Part shown: positions 1 to 8,002 of the stretch, piece after piece | Layout of the letters: each line of letters starts with the position of its first letter | Numbering within the stretch: position 1 is the stretch's first letter | NCBI RefSeq assembly: GCF_001758785.1 | Contig: NZ_LROM01000090.1 | Coordinates: forward strand, 186,001-250,000 | Source of the DNA: Duganella phyllosphaerae | GTDB lineage: Bacteria > Pseudomonadota > Gammaproteobacteria > Burkholderiales > Burkholderiaceae_D | DNA length: 64,000 nt | Direction of reading: 5' to 3' | Notes under the pieces: model-generated | The model's input: the letters and a program-made list of their open reading frames with translations, nothing else | The model's database searches: none | Told to the model about the DNA's origin: nothing | Program-made: the position numbers and the translations under genes

Positions 1-1
1 T

Positions 2-1114
2 GTGAACGGCGCGGTGTTCTATCAAAGGCGTACCAAGGAACCAGTTCAGGAAGTCTTCTTTGGCGGCTATCTGGCGGGCCCGGTCAACAATTGCGTTTGG
101 ACCGACTTCTACTTGCAGGAGGGCTTCGAGCGGGCATCGACCGATCTGATCGGCCTGTATTACATCGGCGACTCTCGGCAGGCGGAAAATACCAGTTGCC
201 CGGCACGTTATTGCGCGCAATATCTGGACGGTTCTCTGGGCGCGCGGGTGATCCAGTACAACAACCAGGCGGTGGGTGGCCATGATTCTGCCGCGCAACT
301 GGCGATCCTGCGACAGAACGGCATTCCGCCAGGCTCCACCGATGTGGTCATCGCCTGGGGCACGAATGACGCCCAGGGCCAAAGCAGCGTCGATGCACTG
401 TATGCCAACACCATTGAAGCAATCAACATCGCCAAAGCAGCGCATGCCAACGTCATCGTTGATGTTTTCCCGCTGTGGTACACGCAAGACCAGGCCGGCC
501 CTCGCGGACAGAAATCGCTGAACTATGGATTGGCGACGCCATACCGCATGGCACTGCTGAAGGCTGCGGCCGCCACCAGCGTGCCGGTGGTGGATGGCCT
601 GACGGAATACGGCCTGTTGATCGCCAACATGGTCAACCCGGACCTGGTGCCGAACCTGACCATGTTCGACCCGCTCATCCCGGACAACATCCACGGCAAT
701 CCGACATTGGGCAAGCTGCAAGGCTTCGCGCATGCCAAGACGATTCTCGGTCAACGCAACCTTGTTGCCCATGACCGCGTTGATTGGCGAGCGATGCCAG
801 CAGTGTGGACCAGCGCTAATTCGGTGGTGAATGGCTTCGTGGCCACCAGCGCGCAATACCGCGTGGCCACCGATGGCGACGTTGAATTCGCGTCCACCTA
901 CACCATCGGCGGCAATCGGGCCAACGGCACCATCGTGCAATACATGGGGCGGTTGCTCACTCCACGGGCGCCGGTTCAATTTCAGGTCACGACAGAGAAA
1001 TTTGAGACCGGCTACGCCGTGCTGGGCATTGACGGCACCTTGAAAATTTACGGACTGGCGGCGAGCACCGGCACGACCCTCACGGCAATCTCGCGGCTTT
1101 ATGCAACTGCTTAA
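2..1114 (+). CDS. SGNH/GDSL hydrolase-domain protein in the phage tail-fibre position, 5' partial
   Basis: The reading frame is open to the left edge, so the N-terminus is probably missing; the GTG at base 2 need not be the start. Four SGNH hydrolase blocks are visible. Block I is GDSR with Ser58, block II is VGG near 91-93, block III is GTND with Asn122, and block V is DNIH with Asp228 and His231. The roughly 130 C-terminal residues look beta-rich and may be a receptor-binding or trimerisation part. In P2 this place, just before the sheath gene, holds tail fibre and fibre-assembly genes. A role as a fibre-borne esterase acting on acetylated surface polysaccharide is inferred. Confidence 0.7.
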   Translation: MNGAVFYQRRTKEPVQEVFFGGYLAGPVNNCVWTDFYLQEGFERASTDLIGLYYIGDSRQAENTSCPARYCAQYLDGSLGARVIQYNNQAVGGHDSAAQLAILRQNGIPPGSTDVVIAWGTNDAQGQSSVDALYANTIEAINIAKAAHANVIVDVFPLWYTQDQAGPRGQKSLNYGLATPYRMALLKAAAATSVPVVDGLTEYGLLIANMVNPDLVPNLTMFDPLIPDNIHGNPTLGKLQGFAHAKTILGQRNLVAHDRVDWRAMPAVWTSANSVVNGFVATSAQYRVATDGDVEFASTYTIGGNRANGTIVQYMGRLLTPRAPVQFQVTTEKFETGYAVLGIDGTLKIYGLAASTGTTLTAISRLYATA

Positions 1115-1176
1115 CGATGCGCCGAGCGCCTGTAACGCGGGCGTTCAATATTTTTCACTCAAAGATAGGAACTGTT

Positions 1177-2352
1177 ATGGCAACTGACTACCACCATGGC
1201 GTGCGCGTCATCGAAATCAACGAAGGCTCGCGCCCGATCCGCACGGTCTCCACGGCAGTGCTGGGCCTGGTCGCCACGGCAGACGATGCCGATCCGGTCG
1301 CGTTCCCGCTCGATACCCCGGTGCTGGTCACCAACGTGCTGGCCGCCATGGGCAAGGCTGGCAAGGCCGGCACGCTGTACCGCGCACTGGAAGCTATCGC
1401 CGCGCAGACCAAACCGCTGACGGTCGTGGTACGCGTGGCCGAAGGCGACACCGAAGCCGAAACCACCAGCAACGCCGTGGGCGGCGTGTCGGTAGACGGC
1501 AAGTACCTGGGCGCCAAAGCGCTGCTGGCCGCGCAAAGCAAGCTAGGCGTCAAACCGCGCATTCTGGGCGCGCCCGGCATCGACACCCAGGCCGTCACCA
1601 GTGCGATGGCCAACGTCGCCCAGCAGTTGCGCGGCTTCGTCTATGCATCGGCGCACGGCTGCGCCACCGTTACGGAAGCGACCGCCTACCGTGGCAAGTT
1701 CGGCCAGCGCGAGGTGATGATCATCTGGCCCGATTTCGTCAACTGGAATACCGCGACCGACGCCGAAGCCAGCATGTCGGCTGTGGCCTACGCCATGGGC
1801 CTGCGCGCCAAAATCGACGAAGAAACCGGCTGGCACAAAACACTGTCCAATGTGGTCGTCAACGGTCCCACCGGCATCACCAAGGATGTGTTTTTCGACC
1901 TGCTAGATCCGGCCACCGATGCCGGCGTGCTCAACGCCAAAGAGGTCACCACCATGATCAACATGGGTGGCTACCGCTTCTGGGGCTCGCGTACCTGCGA
2001 AGTGCCAGGCGGCTTCTTCTACTTTGAAAACTACACCCGCACCGCCCAGGTGCTGGCCGACACCATCGCCGAAGCGCACTTCGCATTTGTCGATTTGCCG
2101 CTGCATCCGTCACTGGTGCGCGACATGCTGGAAAGCATCAACGCCAAGTTCCGCGATCTGGCGCGCCAGGGCTACATCATCGACGGCACTGCCTGGTATG
2201 ACGAGCAGGCCAACGACAAGGACACGCTCAAGGCTGGCGTTCTGGCCATCGACTACGACTACACGCCAGTGCCGCCGCTGGAAAACCTCAAATTCCAGCA
2301 GCGAATTACCGACCGCTACCTGGCCGACTTCGCCTCGCGCATCACCGCCTAA
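1177..2352 (+). CDS. Phage contractile tail sheath protein (P2 FI-like)
   Basis: A 391-residue protein whose N-terminus (MATDYHHGVRVIEINEG) matches P2-type sheath proteins. The sheath polymerises around the tail tube and contracts to drive DNA injection. The ATG at 1177 is preferred to the in-frame ATG at 1117 because AGGA lies at 1167-1170 and the 20 extra upstream residues are not family-like. Length is typical of P2 FI (about 396). The tube gene FII follows after a 50-base gap. Expression as part of the late tail operon under Ogr-type control is inferred from gene order. Confidence 0.93.
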   Translation: MATDYHHGVRVIEINEGSRPIRTVSTAVLGLVATADDADPVAFPLDTPVLVTNVLAAMGKAGKAGTLYRALEAIAAQTKPLTVVVRVAEGDTEAETTSNAVGGVSVDGKYLGAKALLAAQSKLGVKPRILGAPGIDTQAVTSAMANVAQQLRGFVYASAHGCATVTEATAYRGKFGQREVMIIWPDFVNWNTATDAEASMSAVAYAMGLRAKIDEETGWHKTLSNVVVNGPTGITKDVFFDLLDPATDAGVLNAKEVTTMINMGGYRFWGSRTCEVPGGFFYFENYTRTAQVLADTIAEAHFAFVDLPLHPSLVRDMLESINAKFRDLARQGYIIDGTAWYDEQANDKDTLKAGVLAIDYDYTPVPPLENLKFQQRITDRYLADFASRITA

Positions 2353-2402
2353 ACACCAACCTGCCCGCCGCGCGCGGGCGCATCGAATCACCGGAGAACG
2401 AT

Positions 2403-2912
2403 ATGGGAATGCCCCGCAAACTGAAAAATTTTAATCTGTTCCAAAACGGCGTGTCCTTCATGGGCATGGTGCCGGAAGTCACACTGCCCAAGCTGAGCCG
2501 GAAAATGGAAGAGTACCGCGCCGCCGGCATGACCGGCCCCGTGTCGGTCGATTTCGGCAATGAGGCGTTGTCGCTGGAATGGAGCGCGGGCGGCCTGATT
2601 GTCGAAGCATTGAAACAATACGGCGCCAGCTCGCACAGCGGCGTGCAGTTGCGCTTCGCTGGCGCCTACCAGGAAGACGACGACGGCAGCGTGGCGGCCG
2701 TTGAAGTGGTCGTGCGCGGCCGTTACAAAGAGCTCGACCTCGGCACGGCCAAGATGGCCGACGACACCACGCACAAGTACACCATGGCGTGCAGCTATTA
2801 CAAGCTCATGGTCGATGGCGCCAACGTCATCGAACTCGATTTCATGAGCGGCATCGAGAACATCGGCGGCGTCAGCGCCAACGACGCCATCCGCAAGGCC
2901 ATCGGCCTGTAG
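2403..2912 (+). CDS. Phage major tail tube protein (P2 FII-like)
   Basis: A 169-residue protein starting MGMPRKLKNFNLFQNG, a typical FII opening. It forms the inner tail tube inside the sheath and has the expected length for P2 FII (about 172). A GGAG motif at 2394-2397 precedes the ATG. It sits between the sheath gene and gpE, as in P2. Confidence 0.93.
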   Translation: MGMPRKLKNFNLFQNGVSFMGMVPEVTLPKLSRKMEEYRAAGMTGPVSVDFGNEALSLEWSAGGLIVEALKQYGASSHSGVQLRFAGAYQEDDDGSVAAVEVVVRGRYKELDLGTAKMADDTTHKYTMACSYYKLMVDGANVIELDFMSGIENIGGVSANDAIRKAIGL

Positions 2913-2971
2913 GCCGTGGCGAACGTAGTTTCTAACCATCCACCAATCCATCAACAATTTAAGGAAGCATC

Positions 2972-3277
2972 ATGACCAATACCCAATCTCACGCCGTTAT
3001 CGAACTCGACGAGCCAATCAAACGCGGCGATAGCCTGATCACGTCCCTGACGGTGCGCAAACCGAAGGCCGGTGCCCTGCGCGGCGTCTCCCTGATCGAG
3101 CTGGCCAATCTGTCGGTATCGGCGCTGCAGGTCGTGCTGCCGCGCATCACCGAACCGACCCTGACCGCGCACGACATCGCCAACATGGACCCGGCCGATC
3201 TGCTGAGCGTGGGTGCGGAGGTAGGCAATTTTTTGGTGAGCAAAGCCGATCGCCTCTCGGTATCCCCGGCGAAGTAG
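2972..3277 (+). CDS. Phage tail assembly chaperone gpE (unshifted product)
   Basis: The zero-frame product is 101 residues. In P2, gpE and its longer frameshift form gpE+E' are needed in a set ratio as chaperones of the tape measure protein. The ATG is preceded by AAGGAAG at 2961-2967. The frame continues for a short stretch beyond the T-TTT-TTG slippery site at 3229-3235 and stops at 3277, as expected for a frameshift-controlled gene pair. Confidence 0.9.
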   Translation: MTNTQSHAVIELDEPIKRGDSLITSLTVRKPKAGALRGVSLIELANLSVSALQVVLPRITEPTLTAHDIANMDPADLLSVGAEVGNFLVSKADRLSVSPAK

Positions 3278-3399
3278 AAGACGCCATGGCCGACATCGCC
3301 AGCGTGTTCCACTGGGCACCGTCGGCGATGGACGATTTTACGATCAATGAATTAATGTCCTGGCGCGAGCGCGCCAGGCAGCGAAGCGGAGCAGAATAG
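2972..3399 (+). CDS. gpE+E' tail assembly protein, made by programmed -1 frameshift
   Basis: A -1 slip at the heptamer T-TTT-TTG (3229-3235) joins 88 residues of gpE to a 54-residue extension in the -1 frame, giving 142 residues, the length I recall for P2 gpE+E'. The extension contains MADIASVFHWAPSAMDD and ends LMSWRERARQRSGAE, a close match in style to P2 E' (MADIA..FHW and a WRE..RRS tail). The E' part has no convincing start of its own. Its TAG at 3397-3399 directly abuts the ATG of the tape measure gene at 3400, so translation of the two is probably coupled. The extension is too short to be found as an independent open frame. Confidence 0.9.
3229..3235 (+). promoter_or_regulatory. Ribosomal -1 frameshift slippery site in gene E
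   Basis: In frame 0 the codons read AAT TTT TTG, giving the heptamer T-TTT-TTG. This is the slippery heptamer used in P2 gene E. A slip of one base back places the ribosome in the E' frame at 3235, open to 3399. Confidence 0.9.
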
Positions 3400-6054
3400 A
3401 TGGCGGGTCGGGATCTGAAATTACAGGTGGTATTTGCGGCGCTGGACAAGATCACCGGCCCTCTCAAGAAAATCGTCGGTGGGTCGAACGAGACGGCCAA
3501 GGCGTTGAAGGCCACCAGCGACCGCCTGCGCGATTTGAACACACAGCAAAAAAACATTGGCAAATTCCGCGAACTACACGCCGGCCTGGACGCCACGCGC
3601 ACCAAGCTCGATGCAGCGCAGCAGAAGGTCGCCGGCCTGGCCAACAAAATGAAGCAGGTGGAAAATCCCACGCGTGCCATGACGCGCGAATTTAACGCCG
3701 CCGTCAAAGCGGCGGGCGCGTTGAAGACGGCCGGCCAGCAGCAGGCCCAACAATTGCAGATCATGCGCGAGCGCCTGTCGGGCGCCGGCATCGGCACCAA
3801 AGACCTGGCCAATCACGAACGCACCTTACGGCGCGAGATTGAAGCTACCAACAAGACCATGGCGCAGCAACAGCAGCGACTGGCCAACACCGCCGCCAAA
3901 CAACAGCGCGTTACCGCTGCCACCGCGCACGCGGACAAGCTGCGCAGTAAGGCCGGCAGTATGGCTGCGGCCGGCGCCGGCGCGACCGCTGCCGGCGCCT
4001 TCGTCGGCGCGCCCATCGTCAAAGGCGTGAATGAGGCGAAGCATTACCAAATAGAGGTGGGCCGCGTCAACGCGCTGGGCCTGGGCGACAAGGTATCGGC
4101 CGAAGCGGTTGCATTCGCCCGCAACATGAAGACCTACGGCACGAGCCAGCTCGACAATTTGCAACTCATGCGCGACGGCATGAGCGCCTTTGCTGACGTG
4201 CACCATGCGGAAATGGTGGCGCCTACTCTCGCCAAAATGAAATTTGCGAACCATGCCTTTTTCGGTGAAGAGGAAGGCGCGGACAACGAACGCAAGTTCA
4301 TGGACATGCTCAAGGTGATCGAGCTGCGCGGCGGTCTGGAGAGCAAGGAAAAGTTTGAGGCCCAGGCCAATATCGTGCAGCAGGTGATCACGGCCACGGG
4401 CGGGCGCGTGGGCCCGAATGAATGGCTCAACATGATCAAGACCGGCGGCCTGGCCGCCAAGGGCTTGCGCGATGACGCGTTCTACTACCAGATGGAGCCG
4501 CTGGTGCAGGAGATGAGCGGCAACAGGGTCGGCACGTCCCTGATGAGCGCGTACCAGAACTTGTACCAGGGCAGGACCACGAAGCGGTCGGCCGCCAAGC
4601 TGGAAGAGTTTGGCTTGATTGGCGACAAGAGCAAGGTCAAGCACGACAAGGCGGGCCAAGTATCGTTCCTCGACCCCGGCGCTCTGCTGGGCGCCGACCT
4701 GTTTCGAGAAAACCAGTTCGAATGGATGGAAAAGGTGCTGCTGCCGCAACTGGCAAAAAAGGGCATCAGCGAGCGCAGCAAGATTCTCGACGCTATCGGC
4801 AGCATTTTTTCAAATCGCACCGCGTCGAACCTGTATTCGCAGATGTATTTGCAGCGCGCGCAGATCCACAAGAATGAAAAGCTCAACCGTGGCGCCGCCA
4901 ACATCGGCACACTGGAAAAGCTGGGCCGCGACTCGGCAGGCGGCAAGGAACTGGAAGCCCAGTCGAAGCTGGCCGACCTCAAGCTGACCATGGGTGAAAA
5001 GATCCTGCCCATGTATTCGCAAGCGCTTGAAATGGCGATCAGCGCCGTCACACGCTTAAACGGATTCATGGAGCGCAACCCGACAGTGGCCAAGGTTATG
5101 ATTGCGGGCTTCTCCGTGCTGGCGGGCGTACTGCTGGTGCTGGGGCCGTTGATGCTGGGCATTGCCGCGCTGGTGGGGCCGTACGCCATGCTGTACGTCA
5201 TGTTTGCCAAGATGGGCGTGGCCGGCGGCGTGCTCACGCCCATCATGCGTGCGCTGGGCGGCTCGTTGATGTGGGTGGGCAGAGCAGTGCTGTGGATTGG
5301 GCGGGCCTTTATGCTCAACCCGATTGGCCTGGCTGTCACGGCAATCGCCGGCGCCGCCTACCTGATCTACAAATACTGGGAACCGATCAAGTCGTTCTTC
5401 GGTGATGTCTGGTCGCAGATCAAAATGGCCTTCGCTGGCGGCCTGTCTGGTATCGGTAGCCTGATCGTTAATTGGTCCCCGCTGGGCCTGTTCTACCAGG
5501 CCATGTCTGGCGTGCTGGGCTGGTTCGGCATCAAGCTGCCGGCGCAATTTACCGAGTTCGGCGCCAACATCCTGGGCGGCCTGGTCAATGGCATCAAGAA
5601 CTCCATGGGCGCCGTGAAGGATGCGATTAGCAGCGCCGGCGCCAGCACCATCAGCTGGTTCAAAGAGAAGCTGGGCATCCACAGCCCAAGCCGCGTGTTT
5701 GCCGAGCTGGGCGACTACACCATGCAAGGGCTCGCTGTCGGGCTGGACCGCAGCGGCGGCAAGCCGATAGGCGTTGTCAGCGGCCTGGCGCAGCGCTTGA
5801 CGCAGATGGGGGCAGGCATCGCCATCAGCGCAGCAGCCGCTCTGCCCGCCAGCGCGTTTGATACGCGCCCGCCGCTGGGGCAGCGCGCCGCCGGCGCCGG
5901 CATGATCGTGCAAGGTGACAAGATCGAAATTACGATCCAGGCGCAAGCCGGATCAGATCCCCAAGCCATCGCCCGCGCGGTGTACGCCGCGATGGAGCAG
6001 CGCGACCGCGAGAAGGTGGCGCGCATGCGCTCAAGCCTGTTTGATCGAGAATAA
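3400..6054 (+). CDS. Phage tail tape measure protein (P2 gpT-like)
   Basis: An 884-residue protein setting tail length. The N-terminal 200 residues are rich in Ala, Gln and Lys and predicted coiled coil. A hydrophobic block at roughly residues 563-620, with several membrane-like stretches, is typical of tape measures. The C-terminus has the common motif HSPSRVFAELG near 760 and ends in a charged helix. It starts on the ATG next to the E' stop, which fits coupled synthesis with its chaperone. P2 gpT is of similar size (about 815). Confidence 0.93.
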   Translation: MAGRDLKLQVVFAALDKITGPLKKIVGGSNETAKALKATSDRLRDLNTQQKNIGKFRELHAGLDATRTKLDAAQQKVAGLANKMKQVENPTRAMTREFNAAVKAAGALKTAGQQQAQQLQIMRERLSGAGIGTKDLANHERTLRREIEATNKTMAQQQQRLANTAAKQQRVTAATAHADKLRSKAGSMAAAGAGATAAGAFVGAPIVKGVNEAKHYQIEVGRVNALGLGDKVSAEAVAFARNMKTYGTSQLDNLQLMRDGMSAFADVHHAEMVAPTLAKMKFANHAFFGEEEGADNERKFMDMLKVIELRGGLESKEKFEAQANIVQQVITATGGRVGPNEWLNMIKTGGLAAKGLRDDAFYYQMEPLVQEMSGNRVGTSLMSAYQNLYQGRTTKRSAAKLEEFGLIGDKSKVKHDKAGQVSFLDPGALLGADLFRENQFEWMEKVLLPQLAKKGISERSKILDAIGSIFSNRTASNLYSQMYLQRAQIHKNEKLNRGAANIGTLEKLGRDSAGGKELEAQSKLADLKLTMGEKILPMYSQALEMAISAVTRLNGFMERNPTVAKVMIAGFSVLAGVLLVLGPLMLGIAALVGPYAMLYVMFAKMGVAGGVLTPIMRALGGSLMWVGRAVLWIGRAFMLNPIGLAVTAIAGAAYLIYKYWEPIKSFFGDVWSQIKMAFAGGLSGIGSLIVNWSPLGLFYQAMSGVLGWFGIKLPAQFTEFGANILGGLVNGIKNSMGAVKDAISSAGASTISWFKEKLGIHSPSRVFAELGDYTMQGLAVGLDRSGGKPIGVVSGLAQRLTQMGAGIAISAAAALPASAFDTRPPLGQRAAGAGMIVQGDKIEITIQAQAGSDPQAIARAVYAAMEQRDREKVARMRSSLFDRE

Positions 6055-6065
6055 AGGAAAGCACC

Positions 6066-6674
6066 ATGATGATGATTTTGGGAATGTTCGTGTTCAGCTT
6101 GCCCACGCTGGCCTATCAGGATTTTCAACGGCAAACCGAATGGAAGCACGCCAGCACGGCACGCGTGGGGATGCGGGATGCACACCAGTACGTGGGGCCA
6201 GGTGACGACACCATTACGCTGTCGGGCTGGGTGGCGCCCGAACTGACCGGCTCCCTGTATTCGCTCGATGCGCTGCGCATGATGGCCGACACGGGCAAGT
6301 CGTGGATCCTGATACAGGGGACCGGCCGCGTCTTCGGTTCGTACCGCATCACGGGCATGACGGAGGGCCGCAGCATTCTTGACGCCCACGGCTCGGCGGC
6401 CCGCGTCGAGTTTTCGGTATCACTGAAACGCGATGACGACGGCGTGCTGACCATGCTGGGCCTGGGTGACATCGGCGACCTGAAAAACATGCTGAGCATC
6501 GACAGTTTGACCAGCGGCATTGCGGGCAGCGCCAAGAGCGCTGTCAGCAGCGTGGTGGGCAATGCGGTCGATGGCATTACCGCCAAGTACGGCGGCGTGG
6601 TCGGCGACATGAAAAACAAGATCGGCACCACCATCAGCGGCGCCATTGGCAATGCAGCGGACAAGCTCAAATGA
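6066..6674 (+). CDS. Phage tail completion protein (P2 gpU-like)
   Basis: A 202-residue protein with the gpU signature region GDDTITLSGWVAPELTGS and FGSYRITGM. gpU caps or completes the tail at the head-proximal end. Three consecutive ATG codons follow AAGGAAAG, so the exact start is uncertain by two residues. The C-terminal 60 residues are Gly/Ala/Ser-rich and look like a variable tail. The stop overlaps the start of gene D in ATGA. Confidence 0.88.
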   Translation: MMMILGMFVFSLPTLAYQDFQRQTEWKHASTARVGMRDAHQYVGPGDDTITLSGWVAPELTGSLYSLDALRMMADTGKSWILIQGTGRVFGSYRITGMTEGRSILDAHGSAARVEFSVSLKRDDDGVLTMLGLGDIGDLKNMLSIDSLTSGIAGSAKSAVSSVVGNAVDGITAKYGGVVGDMKNKIGTTISGAIGNAADKLK

Positions 6675-7897
6675 CGGACCATATCCCCACATTCAAGATC
6701 AGTATCGAAGACAAGGACTTGACAGCAATCGTTTCGCCGCGCCTGGTCAACCTGACGTTGAACCTCTGCCGAGGAGACGAGAGCGACCAGCTCGATATCT
6801 CGCTCGACGACAGCGACGGCAAATTGGCGCTGCCGCCGCGCGGCGCGCAGATCGCTGTGGCGCTGGGGTGGCAGTCGAGCGGGCTGGTCGATATGGGAAA
6901 ATTCACGGTCGATGAAGTGGAACACAGCGGCGCGCCTGACACCATCACTCTGCGCGCCAGGTCGGCCAATCTGATCGACAAATTCAAACGCCAGGAAGAG
7001 CGCAGTTTCCACAATACGACCCTGGGCGCCATCATCGAACTGATCGCCTTCCAGAATGAGCTGGCGTCGGGCATTTCGGCCAGCCTGCGCGACACGGGCG
7101 TGCCGCACATCGACCAGACCCACGAAAGCGACGCGGCATTTCTGCGCCGGCTGGGTAAGAAATACGACGCCGTGGCCACCGTCAAGAACGACACGCTGCT
7201 GTTTATCCCGATCAACCAGAGCCGCACCGTCAGCGGCAAGGCGCTACCCGTGATCACGATCACGCGCGCCTTGGGCGACGGCCACCGCTACCACAGCGCG
7301 GAAAGCAACGCCTACACCGGCGTGCGCGCGTTCTGGCATGACGAGCGCTATGCACGCCGGCGCAGCGTGGTGGCCGGCGTGCCGGGCAACAGCAAGCGTC
7401 TGCGCACCATCTTTGCCACGGAAGCCGACGCGCGCGCGTCCGCCGTGGCGGAGTGGCAGCGGATCCTGCGCGGCCTGGCCACCTTCGAAATGTCGCTGGC
7501 CTTGGGCAACCCGGCCGTGTTCCCGCAATCTCCGGTGACGGTGAAAGGTTTCAAGCCAGAGATCGACGCCACGCCATGGCTGTCAACCAAGGTCACGCAC
7601 AGCCTGGGCGGTAGTGGTTTTACCACGCGCGTGGAGTTTGAAACGAAGACGGAAGTGGTCGAGGCTGAGCGCGAGGAAGAGAAAGACCCGGACGAAGGCA
7701 TCACGGGAGTGCTGGCCAAGTGGACGGACGTGGCGGCGAAGAAAAAAAAGGAGGGACAGGAGCAGGCTGGTGCCGCTGGTACGCTCAAGACGCTGGAGCA
7801 TATTTACCATAGCAAGCAGGCCGCGAAGCGGGCGGTCCTGCATGCCTGGCGACATATTCAGGAAGTGCGGAACATCATTCGTGAAAACGGAGAATAG
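6671..7897 (+). CDS. Phage late control protein D (tail hub, gpD-like)
   Basis: A 408-residue protein of the gpD/VgrG-like hub family, forming part of the tail tip. N-terminal features typical of gpD include RGDESDQLDISLDD near 35-48 and the LPPRG..I.VALGW segment. The middle contains HIDQTHESDAAFLRRLGKKY. Residues near 336-390 are unusually charged and end RNIIRENGE. It overlaps gpU by four bases and is the last rightward late gene; the next gene is on the other strand. Confidence 0.92.
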   Translation: MTDHIPTFKISIEDKDLTAIVSPRLVNLTLNLCRGDESDQLDISLDDSDGKLALPPRGAQIAVALGWQSSGLVDMGKFTVDEVEHSGAPDTITLRARSANLIDKFKRQEERSFHNTTLGAIIELIAFQNELASGISASLRDTGVPHIDQTHESDAAFLRRLGKKYDAVATVKNDTLLFIPINQSRTVSGKALPVITITRALGDGHRYHSAESNAYTGVRAFWHDERYARRRSVVAGVPGNSKRLRTIFATEADARASAVAEWQRILRGLATFEMSLALGNPAVFPQSPVTVKGFKPEIDATPWLSTKVTHSLGGSGFTTRVEFETKTEVVEAEREEEKDPDEGITGVLAKWTDVAAKKKKEGQEQAGAAGTLKTLEHIYHSKQAAKRAVLHAWRHIQEVRNIIRENGE

Positions 7898-8002
7898 TCT
7901 GGAAGCCTAAGTAAGTGGGGGCGCCACTCTCAAATGAAACAACATATACCGTGTCTACAACCTAGGCCGCCAATTACTACTGCCATCCTAGTGCCTGAAT
8001 AA

